From NCBI GenBank assembly GCA_905178155.1, contig CAJINV010000008.1:3832793-3896792 (forward strand): 64,000 bases of DNA, given 5' to 3'. Position numbers and translations under genes: made by a program. The notes beneath the pieces were generated by a model, which was given only the letters and a program-made list of their open reading frames with translations, ran no database searches and was not told the origin of the DNA. Numbering within the stretch: the stretch's first letter is position 1; each line of letters starts with the position of its first letter. Positions 1-12,725 of the stretch are shown in pieces. Source of the stretch: Amoebophrya sp. A120. Its lineage: Eukaryota; Sar; Dinophyceae; Syndiniales; Amoebophryaceae.

Positions 1-43
1 TTACCCTCCTTAAAGGGGCACAAAAAAAATAAACCACACGACC

Positions 44-3000
44 ATGGCGCCGACTCCGGCTACGTCTTCCTCCTCTCCCCTTCGGGAGAAGAACGCGGAG
101 ATGCGGCAGCGTGCGAGCTCCGCCGACATGTCCTCGCTGCAGTGGCTAAACGTGATCGTCGGGACCTTCTGGCCGCACACAAAAACCGCCATCCAGGACA
201 TTGTGGAGAAGCAGCTGATCCCCGAGATCCAGAAGCAGCCCGGCTGCTCCGAGCTCCACTTCGCAAGGTTTAATTTAGGCAGTAGGGCCCCGAGCTTCGG
301 CCCGATCCAGGTGCACCGACACCGGGACAAGCTCGGCCGGGAAAAACTGCACATCCAGCTCGCGATCGAGTACAACAGCGACATTGACATCTTACTGGAC
401 AGCGGATACCAGGCCACTGTCGGTACTAAGCTTTAGTGATAGGAATGGAGTAGCAGGTTCTGCTGTAGCTTCGTCTTTGATGAAGGAAACAAGCGACGTT
501 TGTTTCTTTTGTTTCACTCGTAGCTTCACTCGTAGCATTATGATAGGATTGTCGGCAGCACAGCGGCGCATGATTGAGATTGATTGTGTTTGTCTTTACT
601 TTTTGAGCTGTGCTACTTTACGAATAGGACGTACAGACTAACATCTTCTCCCTACACAACGAGCTCAACCAACTTTATCAGGTATCAAGGGCATAACTTT
701 CAACGGCAATGTGAACGTCGTACTGGGGCCCATGCTGGACGCCCTCCCATTAGTCGCCTGCGCACAGGTCTTTTTCGCCACGAAGCCAGAAATAGCATTC
801 GAGTTTGACGGTAAGGAACAGGGGCACTTACACTGAATTGCTTGTGCTTGTTCTGCTTGACTCCTACTGGAAAATTACCCCTTTATTTCTGTGTACTACT
901 ATGAAAAACAAAAACACGAACAGATTTTTCTGTATAACAAGATGATGATTAGTTTGTGAAAAATATGAAGAGCATATTTTTCGATTTTTCAGGTTTCCTC
1001 GGCGCGTCCGGTGGTTCCCTCGAGCAGTTCATAATTTCCACCGTGGAGGAACAGATCTCCAAGCAATTCTTGCTGCCGAACCGCTTGGTGCAAATGGTTT
1101 GCCTGGATAAGAAGCTGGTCGATGATCTCACCGCCGCGGCCACCTCTGTCCCCAAGGGGGTGCTTTGCGTCCGAGCCAAATCCGCGAAGAACCTCGCCGG
1201 CGCCGACTGGCAGTGGAGCAGCGAGTCTGATTCCTTTTTATCAAACCCGTACCCAAAATATAAACTCGGCGGCAGCCAACCAGTCATGGGTCCGGTAAGA
1301 CAAAAAACCTGCGCACCGAACTGGAGTGGGGGCACGAACACGGCGGGTGGCAGTAGTTCCTCCACTTCGACGCAAGGAGGAGAAGAGGAGGACAACTTCG
1401 CGCACTTTCTGGTCTACTCCACCGACCAATCGTTCTCCGTTGCGGTGAAACACGACCCAAAAGCGGGCGCGAGCAATCCGCTGATGACGTGGAGCAAAAG
1501 CGCAACGAGCGGCACGACGTTCCTCGGCGACAGCGACGAGATACCGCTCTTAGATTTACCGGAGCACTGGCAACGACTCGACGGAGAAAAATCCAGTCAC
1601 TTCACGCAAACGATAGTCCTAAACACGAAACTCGTGCAAAAAGAGATGCTGCATGCCAATGACCCGGTGGCGCTTGGTAATAAAATTGGAGTTTGATGTA
1701 GTTCTCCAAGTCCAATGCCTGCTTACATATTATGGTAAATGCTCGTTTATTCCTGCTTGAGATGATGAACAAGTAGATCATCTTCCATTCTAAAATCTTT
1801 CATTCGTCAACGAACAACCCATAAAATCGCAACAGGCACCGCCCCTTCCCTCCTGGAGCTCGAGGCTCAGTGGCTGAAGCTGAGCAAGCAGCCCCCGACA
1901 GAGAAGCCGCAGTCCTCGATGGCGAAACCGCACGTGGCGCTCTTTGTCAAAGTCCATGATGCGCGGGGGGTTTCGCAGAAACTCGTCGAGGAAGGTTTGT
2001 CGGTAGAGGCGGTTGTGAAGACAGCCGGTGGATCATCAACTTCCTCCTCTTCCTCGGCACAGAAAAGTAAATCCGCCAGACTCCGAGCGATCACCGGCAA
2101 AGCGCACTTGGAGCTCGACGAAGAGGAGCTGGACAGCTTGGCCGCGAAAAAGTCCGATCGGGGAAATATCTACGGAAAAATCGCGTATATCGTGGATAAA
2201 CTGGTCGAGAGGAAGATGAAGGCCAGCGACATCGCGGACATAATCGGCATGAAGGTCACTGATGTGGAAAAGTACATAGCGTACAAGATAGAGCAGGACG
2301 CGAAGCAGACCCGGATGAAGCTGAACCCGCAAGCGACCGCCCTGGAAACGATGAAACAGAATAAGGAAGCGCGGTGGAGCGAGGTTCTGTTCCTCTGCAT
2401 GCCGGAAGAGGACGTCGTCATGAGCGACTTGTGGGTAAATTTGGTCACGTCCGGGGGTACGACCAGCATAGGGCAGCTCGTGTTCTCCCTACAGATGCTC
2501 AAGCAAAATGGCGGGGAGCTGAAGCGTATCATTTACGATACAACAGCTTTTCTGTAGTAGACATCCATCACTAATTCTGACATTAATGTCCTCTTTGCAG
2601 TTAGGCTTTTAGTTTTGCTACGGACTGGTGCAGTTTCCGTTGCAAGCCAAAAAAACTCATATACATATACAACCTGGTGCTGCTCTTTTCTTCTCTTTGA
2701 AATGAAATTGAAATTCCCTCTATACCCACTTGTTTATGAATATGTATGAACAACACTATCAGGCGCCAGGCACAGTTTGAAGCCACCGGCGGAGTCCCAG
2801 CTGATGCAAACCGCGGCGGCCGCAGCAACCCCGCTGAACCAGCTCTCCAACTGGTTTTTTTCCGCGACCAAGTCTGCGACGAACACGTGCACGCAGTCCC
2901 CGACCAGTCCGGGGGGGCAAAAGAGGAAAGTCGTCGCCGACGCCATTGATCTAGAGTTGGAGGTAGAACTGCTCTACCTCGTCCCTGATTCTATCCCCCA

Positions 3001-3184
3001 GTCCGATTACGACGAGGAGTCTATCGAAGAGGAGCCGAGCCCCAACAGAACGAAACAGGGCCAGACGAATGGAAATTTAAAGGCTCGGGTCAGCTACGTG
3101 GGAGAAGACGAACTGTCGCAACCAAAACCGGTGGCTATGCTGAACAGTGGTGCGGCCGCCGGGGGAAGTAGCAGGAGAGTGTGA
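44..3184 (+). CDS. SMP- and C2-domain lipid-transfer protein (extended-synaptotagmin/tricalbin-like), 5 exons
   Basis: Exons 44-422, 682-810, 993-1676, 1836-2525 and 2763-3184 join in consistent phase with GT-AG introns and give 767 residues. Residues about 27-205 match an SMP domain: LQWLNVIVGTFWPH at the start, GITFNGNVNVVLGPMLDALP across the exon 1/2 join, then LEQFI and LLPNRLVQM. A C2-like segment follows from PKGVLCVRAKSAKNLAGADW (about residue 221), and a second weaker one runs from about residue 425 to ARWSEVLFLCMPEEDVVMSDLW near 590-610. The family moves lipids between membranes at ER contact sites (established). The ATG at 44 has a good context (gaccATGg), but no N-terminal membrane hairpin precedes the SMP domain, although E-Syts normally have one. 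Either this is a soluble form or upstream exons lie outside the window. The C-terminal third is low complexity. Confidence 0.85.
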
Positions 3185-4181
3185 TCATTATAATTATATC
3201 AATTTCAATGTAGGAGAAAAAAAATAAAAAAATGATCAGCTTTGCACTGAAGTCTCCAGCAGCTGAATTTCATTTGGTTGCGCGTGCTGGATATGGAGTT
3301 GGAGGTGCCTTATGCTGCGACCTTGCTGTGATCAACTGAAACTGATTGGACTTGTTAACTACAAAGTCGGCAGAAGATATCTGTGTCTGTCGACTGACTT
3401 GCGAAAAAAAAGACGCGTAATCCGACACCGACGAGGTGCCTGGTATTTGATGCTTTGCAGTGTTCCTCGGCAGTCAACGAGAATTAGGTGGTCCCCGATT
3501 CGACAGAATCAGGGTGTATGATGTTTTTGATTGCGTTCTTCCTTCAAGTCGTGTTTGGTGTGATTTTTTTCAGAGCAAGATCGTCGATGCCGTTCTTCTC
3601 CTCGTCCTCGCCTTCGTCAAACAAAATCGTGCAGATGATTGGAAAATAGGCTAAGCTGTACGAAGCTGGAAAAGCTTATCAAATAGATACTGTAAATAAT
3701 GCACTTCTAATGGAGGTGCTGCACAGCAGGTGCAGGACGAGTAGCGTCAGGCTTTGTCTTGTTGCTGGTCGTCCTCGCTTCCTATATTGATCTCCAAACT
3801 TCTCGTGCTTGTCGTTGATCGTGCGTGTCGTGCTGTCAAAGTCAGTGCTTATGCACTAAGTTTTACCGCACTTAGATTTTAGCCAATCATGCGCACAAGT
3901 ACTGATTATCATAAGGCACTTATGTTGATAAAGTCTGCCTCTGCGTCAGGCTATTTTAGGAATGATTCCAAATAATTCGCAGCAGAACTACAACATTTGT
4001 GGGGTTCAGTTTGCAACTTCAGCTTCCCATAGATATTCATACTGTGACTCCCCGTCCCCTTGTTTTGTTGGTGGCTTACTACATTTGGTCTTGTTCAATT
4101 TTTCATGCCCGACTAGATTGTTATTCTTGTACCACGATCGCTCTCAAAAGCGTGAACTGGCCGTGATTTGAGCTTTTTAGA
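3185..4181. other. Intergenic, nothing recognised
   Basis: AT-rich spacer between two + strand genes. Short open frames here have no coding character, and I see no RNA gene or repeat. Confidence 0.6.
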
Positions 4182-7100
4182 ATGTTGTTGACAACTCGCC
4201 CCCCTGACAGATCAACGGCGCAATCGTCCTCTGGCCCGGTGTCAGCAACACGAAGCCGAAACATGCAATCGCGTCTACAAAACACAACAACTTCTTCCAC
4301 TGCGCAAGAGGAGTTGCCTCCACGAGAGGGCCTTGCTGGTGGAAATTCGGTCGAGAATGATCAAGAACTAGGAAAAGCGACAACTACAACGACCTTGGGT
4401 CTGCAGCCAGATAAAGATAAACAAGTAGTTGAGGCAGAGCTACTTGATGCGCCCCCTGCAGATGAACAAGAAGTTGACCTGTCCTCAGCAGCTAATCCTA
4501 CTGCGGCACGCGAATTATTATCAGAAACGAAATCCGCGAAGATCAATCGGTACCGTCTGCTCCAGCAGAAATTCGTCACCGAATACCGCAAATTGCTTCA
4601 TACGGTAAACACCTTCCGCAGCGCAACATTCCAGGTCAGGAATAAACTGGACAAAGCCGAAGCGATCCTGTTCACGCCGCTCACCTTCGAAGCGAGGAGG
4701 CGTGGTCATGTCATCAATGTTGTGGAGAACGCCAGCGGGGGAGAGCACCAGAGCGAAGAACAGATCCAGGTAAAAAAAGGCGACCACAAAAAGCATGACA
4801 GACCACTTCTACCCCCTTCCTGGACTTCCCTCCCACTCTTGGAGTATGGTTTCTACGAGAAGTTTTTCCAATCGCCGTCCGCCCAGCTCTGTCTCGTCTC
4901 CGACTACTTCACAGCAGTTTTGTCAATGGAGGAAAGAAAGGGGATCTGGAAGAAGCTAATCGGCGGTCGGCGGAACGAGGCGACACTACGAGAAATCACC
5001 TGCCTGGTGTTGCTCGCTCGGACGGAACAGCTACCGCGGTTTCGCGCGTGGGTGATGCAGATTAATAACAGGAGGAAAACGAAAGGCAGTGCTGCGGTCG
5101 TCGTGGAGGAGCCTCAGCTCCCTGTTGCAGTTGCAGAAGGGGCGATTGTTGCAAGCACCACGGATCGACAAGTAGTAGGAGGCAAAGTAAAGAGAGAAAA
5201 ACCCATGGCGGGGACGAAGCTTCTGGGCGGTAGAGATTTTGAGTACACGACAGACTTCGTCTCCGTATCCTCTTTGGACAGGTGGGATGCTGTTTTAGAG
5301 AAGTTTCCGCCGAAATCTGAACAGCAGCTGACACCATCGATTTCGAGGAATGAAGAGGTGGCCGACTTGCTTGCAAAGACAGCTGAGCAGGGACGGAATC
5401 AGGATCATGCGAAGCCGAAAAACTCCTTCCGTGCGATTCTTGATAGGCTAAGCGAATTTCAGGTCGCGGAGGACCAAAGCGTGGCCGATGCGAACAACAC
5501 CACACTGAAGGCAGGGTCGAGTGTGGGAAGGACAGACCACAGCGAGACATCACATGACCCGCACGACATCTTATCCCACCCGGCGTTTTCCATGCGTACC
5601 GCCAAGGGAACGCCGATACTGAGTGCGAAAGTCCGCGCGCTGCTGCACGTAAAGCGATTTGTGTCCGCGTCAGCGTTGTTGGTCAGCAATAAGAAAAAAC
5701 AAGAGCAAGAGCAGGGAATAACTTCCCAGAATCTACTTCGGGCAAAAATAAAACACGTCGACGAGGAACAGCAGCAGCAAGAAACAGAAAGCGTAATCGC
5801 AAACCAAAGAGAAAGCGCTAGCGCAGTCCCACCTGCAGTAGTAGGCACAAGAAGTGAAATAGGACGACCTGTTGCACCTCAAAAGGCGGCCGCCCTGGCG
5901 GACGATAGTGCTATGCTGGCTAGTACCGACAATATAAATAGAGGCGTGACGGCACAGCAAGAAGTGCTACAGATAGGCGATCGCTCCCCGCCTCAGTCGA
6001 CCGGCTTCGGCCAAAACACGGCTGGTTCACCAGCTGTTGTACCTCCTGATGCTGCGTCTATGCTGGTCGCCTCACCAGCAGCAAAAGCGTCCACGGTTGA
6101 GGAACAGAGCCGGCAAGAGAAGACCACGGCAGGGGCGCAGCTGCAAACCGGTGGTGCTAGTAGCCTGGAAAGCGTAAGCGAAAGTGGACCACGACCTGCA
6201 GCCATAATGTCCCAGGAAGCTACTCCTACTTTGGGTGCAGCTACAGAAGCCCCTTCTACTGCAGAGCAACGAGGACTCGTTGTCAATTCACCGACGAGTC
6301 AGCCCTCATCTTCGACTCTTGCAGTTGCCGCACCTCCTGCTTCTCCCGGCCCTACAGTACCACCAGCTACTGGTTCTTCGGAGGCAGCCTCCGCCAGGAC
6401 TGTCCCAGCAGTTGCAGTTTCTCCTCCCGCTGCAGCCAGCGTCAATACCACCAGGGCAGTGGAAAATACCAAGCAGCAGCAGCAGGGCGAAGCCGTCCTT
6501 TTGACCAACGCGACGGATGCGGAACTCCGGTTCCACGTCATTCTCGTGGATGCGAGCGCGAAACTGGGCATCAAAAAATCCGGACCGCCAAATCTCGAGG
6601 ACTTGCATATCCTCAGTAAAAACATCCCCACACCAGAGTCAAGATGGGGATTTTGCAACACAAACCTAGAACTTTTGGAGGTCACGCATCACAAGTTGCA
6701 GTCCGTAGTGTAGTGCAGGTTCGCAAGGCCAGCTGCGTCAGAAATCCATCTGCTCATCCTGTTTACACCATTACAAATTCCAAAACACGACTAAAAATGC
6801 CTTTCCTGGCGATGCGCATTACAAATGTTCCTGTCATTGCAAACCTGCGTAACAACTCTGGCGTGGGTACGTTTTTACATAGGATATTGCAACTCCTGCA
6901 GTCCACGAATTTGAAACAACAGATTTTGGTCTCCAAGGTGACCTATCAAATGTAAAAATGTCTGGGTCTGGAAGATTGGAACTTGTGATGCTAAATCTGA
7001 ATCATGTAAAAATCTGTGTTGCATGATTACCAAAAGCTGTCCACTTTTGACCTAATCGGGGGGCAATTTCTCATGCAGGATAGGCATGATAGAACTCTCA

Positions 7101-8593
7101 CAGAATCTGTCATGCTATGTCCTACATACAAGACCTCATGGGCCATGGAAAACCTGCATGACAAAGCAGGCAATCTTCCAGACCCAGACATATTTGCAAT
7201 CCATATGACCCAATTTCAGGCGGCTGACTTGGGCCGGGTGCGGGTGTCGGACCGGATCCACGCGCTGGACGGCAAAACGGTGATCAACGCGGATAAGCTG
7301 TACAGGGGCGTGAACTTCACAGAAAGAGAATTCCGGGACGTGTTGCAGAAACAGCGGCCCGTCGCGGTGGAATTCGCTCGCCCACTTTACTGGAAGGAAA
7401 ATTTCAAGAAGAATCCCCTTGTTTCCTGTCTGTTTCTGGAAATGCCACTTCCATCAACTCCTGCAGCAGCTCCTGACGTAGTTGACGGCGCTGCTAATTC
7501 TAAGAATCAACAGCAGATGAACCAGATAAAACTCGGATTCCACAAAATCGGGCTCTACGCCTATGCGAGCGCAAGTAGCAAGCCAATGATTGCAACATCT
7601 TCTGGTGCGCCGGCGAAAGGGAACAAGGGTGGAAAAACTACGCAGTTGCAAAGGGCAACCAAACCGCGAAACTCCGTCTACTTCGTCACCCGTGTCAAGC
7701 CAGGGGGGTTGGCGGAAAAAGCAGGGGTGAAAGTGGGGGATAGAATAGGCATCCGGAAAAACTACGCTGCTGAAGACCACGCGGTGATGAACAACCAAAA
7801 CCAAAACGCCCGAATTTGCTCCTTCGATTTCGAATTCGAGCAAGTCATTAAAGCCAGCCGATCCCCACCACAGCTACCAGAAGTGCAGGCTGCCGCAAAC
7901 AAGAACAAACCGTTGACCGTTCCCGCACAAGATTCTTCCCGCGCATCTACGCCGGTGGCCAGAACGATTGCGAAGCTGCCGGGTTTGAGCGGGGTTGTAG
8001 TTGCAGGCAATAAAAAGCAAGGATCATCTACGGCAAATCGTCAACCTTCGGCGGCGCCAACTCCAACACTGGTCTTCGTCCGGCCATACTACCAAAAGTA
8101 CAATTATGCGACCGCCAACCTTATCACCCTCGAGTCCTTCGACCCCGCCGAGAAACTGGGAATTACCAAGGTCGGCAGTTTGGACTATGAGAAGAGCGGA
8201 AAATGCGCCGCATTTGTGTTGCTAAACGACAACCCGAAAACATCGTCTACCGGTGCTGGAGCCACTAGTACTGACGTCGCGACGGCGGAGATGAAGAACA
8301 CTGCTACCACGACCACTGCGGCGCAGCGGTGCGGGATAAACAACGGTGACCGGATTGTGTCGGTCAATGGTATTCCGGTGGAGGAAATTGGAAGTGATAT
8401 CAAGTTCCGACAGATGTGTAAAAAACGACCGGTGAAAGTGGTCTTCGCAAGGGATGACTATGGACTGGTGTACCCGGACGCGCCGTGGAGTTTTGTCGGG
8501 ACACCAGCGGCTCCAGGCAGAGGACCAGTGCAGCCTGCGAGGCCCGTCGACCCCGGGCTTTCTCTCCGGTATCTGGGGGAACCGCCGTACTGA
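4182..8593 (+). CDS. Large PDZ-repeat protein, 3 exons split by two introner elements
   Basis: Exons 4182-6607, 6892-6943 and 7211-8593 give 1286 residues. The N-terminal half has helical stretches (about residues 110-310) and then a long Ala/Ser/Pro/Thr-rich linker. The C-terminal 500 residues hold three PDZ-like units. Unit 1 starts at LRFHVILVD and needs both introns removed to read ILVSKVTQFQAADLGRVRV followed by SDRI. Unit 2 carries VYFVTRVKPGGLAEKAGVKV then GDRI. Unit 3 carries CGINNGDRIVSVNGIPVEEI. The x-G-D-R-I pattern is the classic PDZ beta3 signature. PDZ domains bind C-terminal peptides and build scaffolds (established); the partner here is unknown. Both introns lack usable GT-AG borders that keep the frame, but removing each element with one copy of its direct repeat does keep it. 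Confidence 0.8.
6608..6891. mobile_element. Introner element, family B
   Basis: This 284-bp intron of the PDZ gene has the direct repeat ttgca at 6603-6607 and 6887-6891. The terminal inverted repeats run from tatcctcagtaaaaac inwards to cacaccagag on the left, mirrored by ctctggcgtggg on the right. Excision with one direct repeat joins gac ttg ca|a ctc in frame. Confidence 0.8.
6944..7210. mobile_element. Introner element, family A
   Basis: This 267-bp intron has the direct repeat tgacc at 6939-6943 and 7206-7210. The inverted termini carry gtctgggtctggaag on the left and cttccagacccagac on the right. The join gtg acc|caa ttt restores the PDZ unit. Confidence 0.85.
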
Positions 8594-9694
8594 GGAAGGG
8601 AAAGAAACGGGCTGGTGATCATTTCTGATGTGATGTCCAAAAGATAATGATAAAGATCATCCCAGATCGATGAATGAGATTTGATAGCTTCTTGTTCACA
8701 GTAGTGGTCGTCTCCCGATGATGCTGCCGAGGAGGTAGTGAGCTGCAACTTTCAGGTGTTGTGCCATCAGGTATGTAGAATAAAGTGTAGTACTCTCGAA
8801 GAGGTGGAAAACGGTTAAGCCTCCATGCGGCTCCATATTAATCATAACCAGCAACACGACCACATACTGCTGTAGCGTTTTCTTCCGCAATCATTTCTTT
8901 GTGTAGTTCACCGCGATGTTCTTGAACAAGATCACGGCCGATTCACTTTTCGTCCTCTTGGGACGTTCTTGACAAGAAAGATCAAGAAGGCAGGGATCAA
9001 ATTAAGTGCTCGTCGTTCTTTCATGTGCGGTTGCAGCTGCTGTTGCACTAGTACCAGAACGACCTGCAAGAAGTTGCTGATGAATGATTTTTGTTATATT
9101 TCATTGAAAATGAACCGTCTCGTTCGAGTTCGATCGCCTCTCGATTTAGAAGTACGCGCCGAATTGTCTGCTTATTTTCTCGTCTTGACTTAGAGGACGG
9201 CGACGGAAGAGGTTAATAAATGAAGGGGAAGTCGACCCCGAATTATAGATATGCAACGGCATGACCATGATCTTTAGCACCAACACGATAAGTTGAAGTT
9301 GAAAAGAAGCCCTCGCAACATTATACCTATCCTCGTTTCTCGCAAGAAGCAAGATCAAGAACATGGCTACTGAAGGACTAGGCGTCTTCGGATTCGTGGG
9401 TGGCGTGTGGGTGTCGTTAATATTAGTGTGTGAAGGAATAGTAAAAGGAGGACTCGAACAAAAAGTTCGCCATCCCGGAGGTGCGGTTCATCGCGGTCGA
9501 CGTCCTCGCCGGGCACGATTGATGCGTTACGAAGCGATCGTACAGAAAATCGAGCAGAAAGAAAAGCACAGCGCCTTTTGTGACACGACTTCGATTTCTG
9601 CTTGCAGCTCCTAAATTGTAGCTTGTTACAACTACTTCGTGTTTTTACGAAGAAAAATCTAAAGAGTAAGTAGTTCTTCTCGGTGAAGAACGTC
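8594..9694. other. Intergenic, nothing firm
   Basis: It holds a short frame beginning with an ATG near 9363, followed by a hydrophobic stretch, but the rest of that frame looks random. No repeat or RNA gene is recognised. It probably contains the MAD2 5' leader. Confidence 0.5.
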
Positions 9695-10647
9695 ATGACC
9701 ACCGTTGCCATCCGTCCCTCGCAGCAACTGCAACAGCAGGCTGCCAACAAGAACGAGATCACGCTGCGCGGGTCGGTGGACATCATCACGGAGTTTTTTC
9801 ACTACGCACTGAACAACATTCTCTACCAGCGCTGCATCTACCCGGCGTCGCTGTTCGGTTTCGAAAAGAAATATGGTCTGTCATTGATGGTCACGAAGGA
9901 CGAGAAGCTGCAGGAGTATCTGACTCAGGTGTTGTCCCAGTTAGACAAGTGGCTGGTTGCCGGTCACGTTAGTCGGTTGGTTTTAGTGTTTCTGTCCGAA
10001 AAAACGAAGGAGGCGAAGGAAAGGTGGACCTTTCACGTGGAGCAGGAAAAAAGTATATAAAGTGTTTTTATTGTAAAAGGTGTTAGTTTGAGGTGAAGCT
10101 GTAGCATCTATTGCATGCATTACGGCGACTTCTGTTCCGTCACGTGCCGTCCATGCAAAGAGATAATACAATTTCGGACGATTCTGAAACCGAAAAGATA
10201 AATCCAGGTTACAGCCATCCAGCGACTTCGTCATCCACATCGGAGCAAGAAGACGCGCCGATGAGTGACGCCAATCAGAATGGGCCACGACCGGATCAAC
10301 AACATCATCCAGGGCAACTACAAGCGCAAGAACCTGCTCAACCACCGCAGCTGCACAGAGTGAAAAACAAAAACACCAAGTCCATGCAGGAGATTACCCG
10401 GGAAATTCAGTCGATCATGCGCCAGATAACCGCCTCCGTGTCCTTTTTGCCGGTGATTGACGAGATTATGGCGTTTGACCTGCTGATCTACTGCGATAAG
10501 CAGACCACCGTCCCCAAGTCCTGGGAGGAGGAGCTTCCTTCCGCGTACTCATTGAAGGAAAGCGCGTGCCAGCAGGTGCGTCTGTCTTCCTTTTCGACCT
10601 CGGTGCACCGGGTAGACAGCATGGTCAGCTACGCGATGGAAGACTGA
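9695..10647 (+). CDS. MAD2: Mitotic spindle checkpoint protein MAD2 (HORMA domain), 2 exons
   Basis: Exons 9695-10052 and 10208-10647 (155-bp GT-AG intron, phase 1) give 265 residues. Family hallmarks are ITLRGSVDIITEFFHYALN, ILYQRCIYPASLFGFEKKYG, ERWTFHVEQEK, then SIMRQITASVSFLPVID, FDLLIYCDK and the C-terminal VRLSSFSTSVHRVDSMVSY. The last of these is the safety-belt region that wraps around MAD1 or CDC20. MAD2 delays anaphase by sequestering CDC20 at unattached kinetochores (established). The usual length is about 200-210 residues. Here about 50 acidic, Gln/Pro-rich residues follow the intron (residues about 120-170), between the two halves of the fold. The ATG at 9695 is chosen because an earlier in-frame start would be GTG. 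Confidence 0.93.
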
Positions 10648-11353
10648 TCCGATGCTGGTCGGCATTGGAAGGAGTGGCTCAGATCACACGGTAGTTGATG
10701 CGAAAGCTGCATTGACAACCCACACCTAAAGATGAAAATGAACGATACAACCTGCGGGATTTTTTGCACTAGAATAAAATGAACACCAGGACGAGCCGTT
10801 ATTTTGTACTGGAGCTTCTACGAAATCTAAAACTAATACTGTAGTTGCGGATGCCGTAGCTTGTTTTGTGCGAGGAGCCGCGGCAACAGAGCTCATATCC
10901 TGTACACAGTCTTGATTCAAAACGTGGACGTGAAGCAATGTAGAACCAACTAGAAGCAGGGACTGCGAGTGGATCGATAATTCTTTCGAAGAATTCCTCT
11001 CGACGTCCATTCCTATTCGTTCATCTTGGATTATGTCGATGTTGTTCGACGACGACGATCTAATGTCGCTTTCCGCTGCTTTTAGTTTTTCTTTTTCACT
11101 GTTTCTGTTTATTCTGCCGGTTGGTGGTCGAGTCGTTGGTTATGGCACAACGCATTGGGTTGAACACTCATATTGGCTCTCCCAAGTTATCTTTTGTTGT
11201 CGTGTGAGCAGCTTTTACCGGGAATACGAACAAGAAACACGCAACAAGGCGCAGCAGGCTCTACTAGTTGTAAGCCATTTTTAGGTACCATCAAGTCGTT
11301 GAACCTGTGTGCCCACCGTCAAGAGTTCTTCTTGCACAACGATATCGTCGACC
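10648..11353. other. Intergenic, nothing recognised
   Basis: Spacer between MAD2 and the next + strand gene. No open frame in it looks coding. Confidence 0.55.
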
Positions 11354-12725
11354 ATGTTCGTTCCTGGAGCTGCAACAGCTTCAGGCTCAGCTCCTGCGGG
11401 TTCTCACCAGAGCCGCAATATTTCCGGCTTCGAGCAGCGCACAACTGCCAACGTTGACGTCCAAGTCGAAGGTCAACCAGCACAACCGTCCGACTACTCC
11501 GACCACAGGGAATTTGACAGCTTCTACTCCGAGGACGATGATGATGAAGACCACTTCTATGAGCTACTTGAGGCTGAGCTACTAAGCAACCGCTTTCCCC
11601 TTGGGCAAGGCTTGACGGTGAATGTGGGTGCTGCCGCTCTACGCAAGAGGTTCATGGGGAATATGATCGGACCCGCTGCTTCTGCAGCCTCTCGGGCGGG
11701 GGCACATGGAGTCCTCAATGCCGGCGAAGATGGTCGTGTCCTCCACCGAAGAGGATCTTCATGTCCAAGTGCTGACTCCGCGGAACAAGAACTCGAGCTA
11801 CAACAAGCCGGAGAAGAAGATGTTGGCACTTATGATGATGTTCTCTCTACTCCTGCCGCCGCATTTGCCTTAATCGGTCAGCCCCCCGCCCAGATCGTGA
11901 ACGCGATGAGCACCCCGTCCGGACTGCTGCACCCAGCAGCCGCACTGGGTGGTGGAGCCTCGGGAGGTCATCTGAATGCGGCCCAGCACCTGCTCCCAGG
12001 CGGACTGCAGTTTGGCGGATTTGGCGCACACCCCACTGCTGCTGGAATGAATTTATTCCAAGTACACCCGAATCTGTCCGAGGAGCAGCTGCTGGAGCAT
12101 GAGGAGCAGGAGTTTGCGCGCAGGTTGGAGGAACTGCGAAGGCAGCGACCCGCTTTCTTGCCCATCGGGATGGTCAGCTTATCCTGTGCAAAAGTATCGT
12201 ACTCGTATAAATGCATTACAAATTTTCTCAGCATGAGAAATAAAATTTGCAATGCTGATTTGCCTTGACAAAGAAATCCTGCATTTATACTTTTGCACAG
12301 CATACAGCTTCGAGGACGACAACGCGTTCCTGGAGGAAGAGGCGGAGGACGGCGTGGACGAGGAGGATGAGGAGGAAGAAGGCGGTGGTGGTGCAGCTGC
12401 AGGAGACAATGGTAATGCAGGCGATGTGGACATGGAAGATATAAGTGCCGAAGTCGCGGGGGCAGGAGCTTCATCCCAGCAGGCACAGGCTGCCGGGCTT
12501 GCAAGCCCCGACGAGGACCTGATTGGCGTCGACGCGGCAGCGGCTGCGCAGCAGGCTAGTAGTAGCCAAGCTGCTGCCAGTGCTCCACCGCACCAATCCC
12601 ATCAACCAGCACCACAAGCTGGTAACGCTTCAGGATCGTCCTCGGGAGCAGGGGATAGAAACTCCATGATGACTCCGGGCGGCCCGAATCTCGGGGCGGG
12701 TAGCCCAGTGAATATTTTTACTTGA
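11354..12725 (+). CDS. Unknown acidic low-complexity protein, 2 exons split by an introner
   Basis: Exons 11354-12180 and 12311-12725 give 413 residues. I do not recognise a family. The N-terminus is Ala/Gly/Ser-rich with an acidic run (FYSEDDDDEDHFYELLEAEL). A helical segment ending the first exon, LSEEQLLEHEEQEFARRLEE, looks like a short coiled coil. The second exon opens with a strongly acidic run (SFEDDNAFLEEEAEDGVDEE) and continues in Ala/Gln/Ser-rich sequence to the stop. The ATG at 11354 (gaccATGt) is the first one in the frame. The frame is kept only if the 130-bp element is removed with one copy of its direct repeat. A nuclear or chromatin-associated role would suit the acidic tracts, but that is a guess. 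Confidence 0.7.
12181..12310. mobile_element. Introner element, family C
   Basis: This 130-bp intron has the direct repeat cagctt at 12175-12180 and 12305-12310. The inverted termini are cctgtgcaaaagta on the left and tacttttgcacag on the right. Excision gives gtc agc tt|c gag in frame. Confidence 0.85.

Noticed and set aside
9363-9614. Frame starting with an ATG and a hydrophobic stretch
   Set aside because: After about 30 residues the frame has random composition, and no exon continues it. An equally long frame exists on the minus strand.
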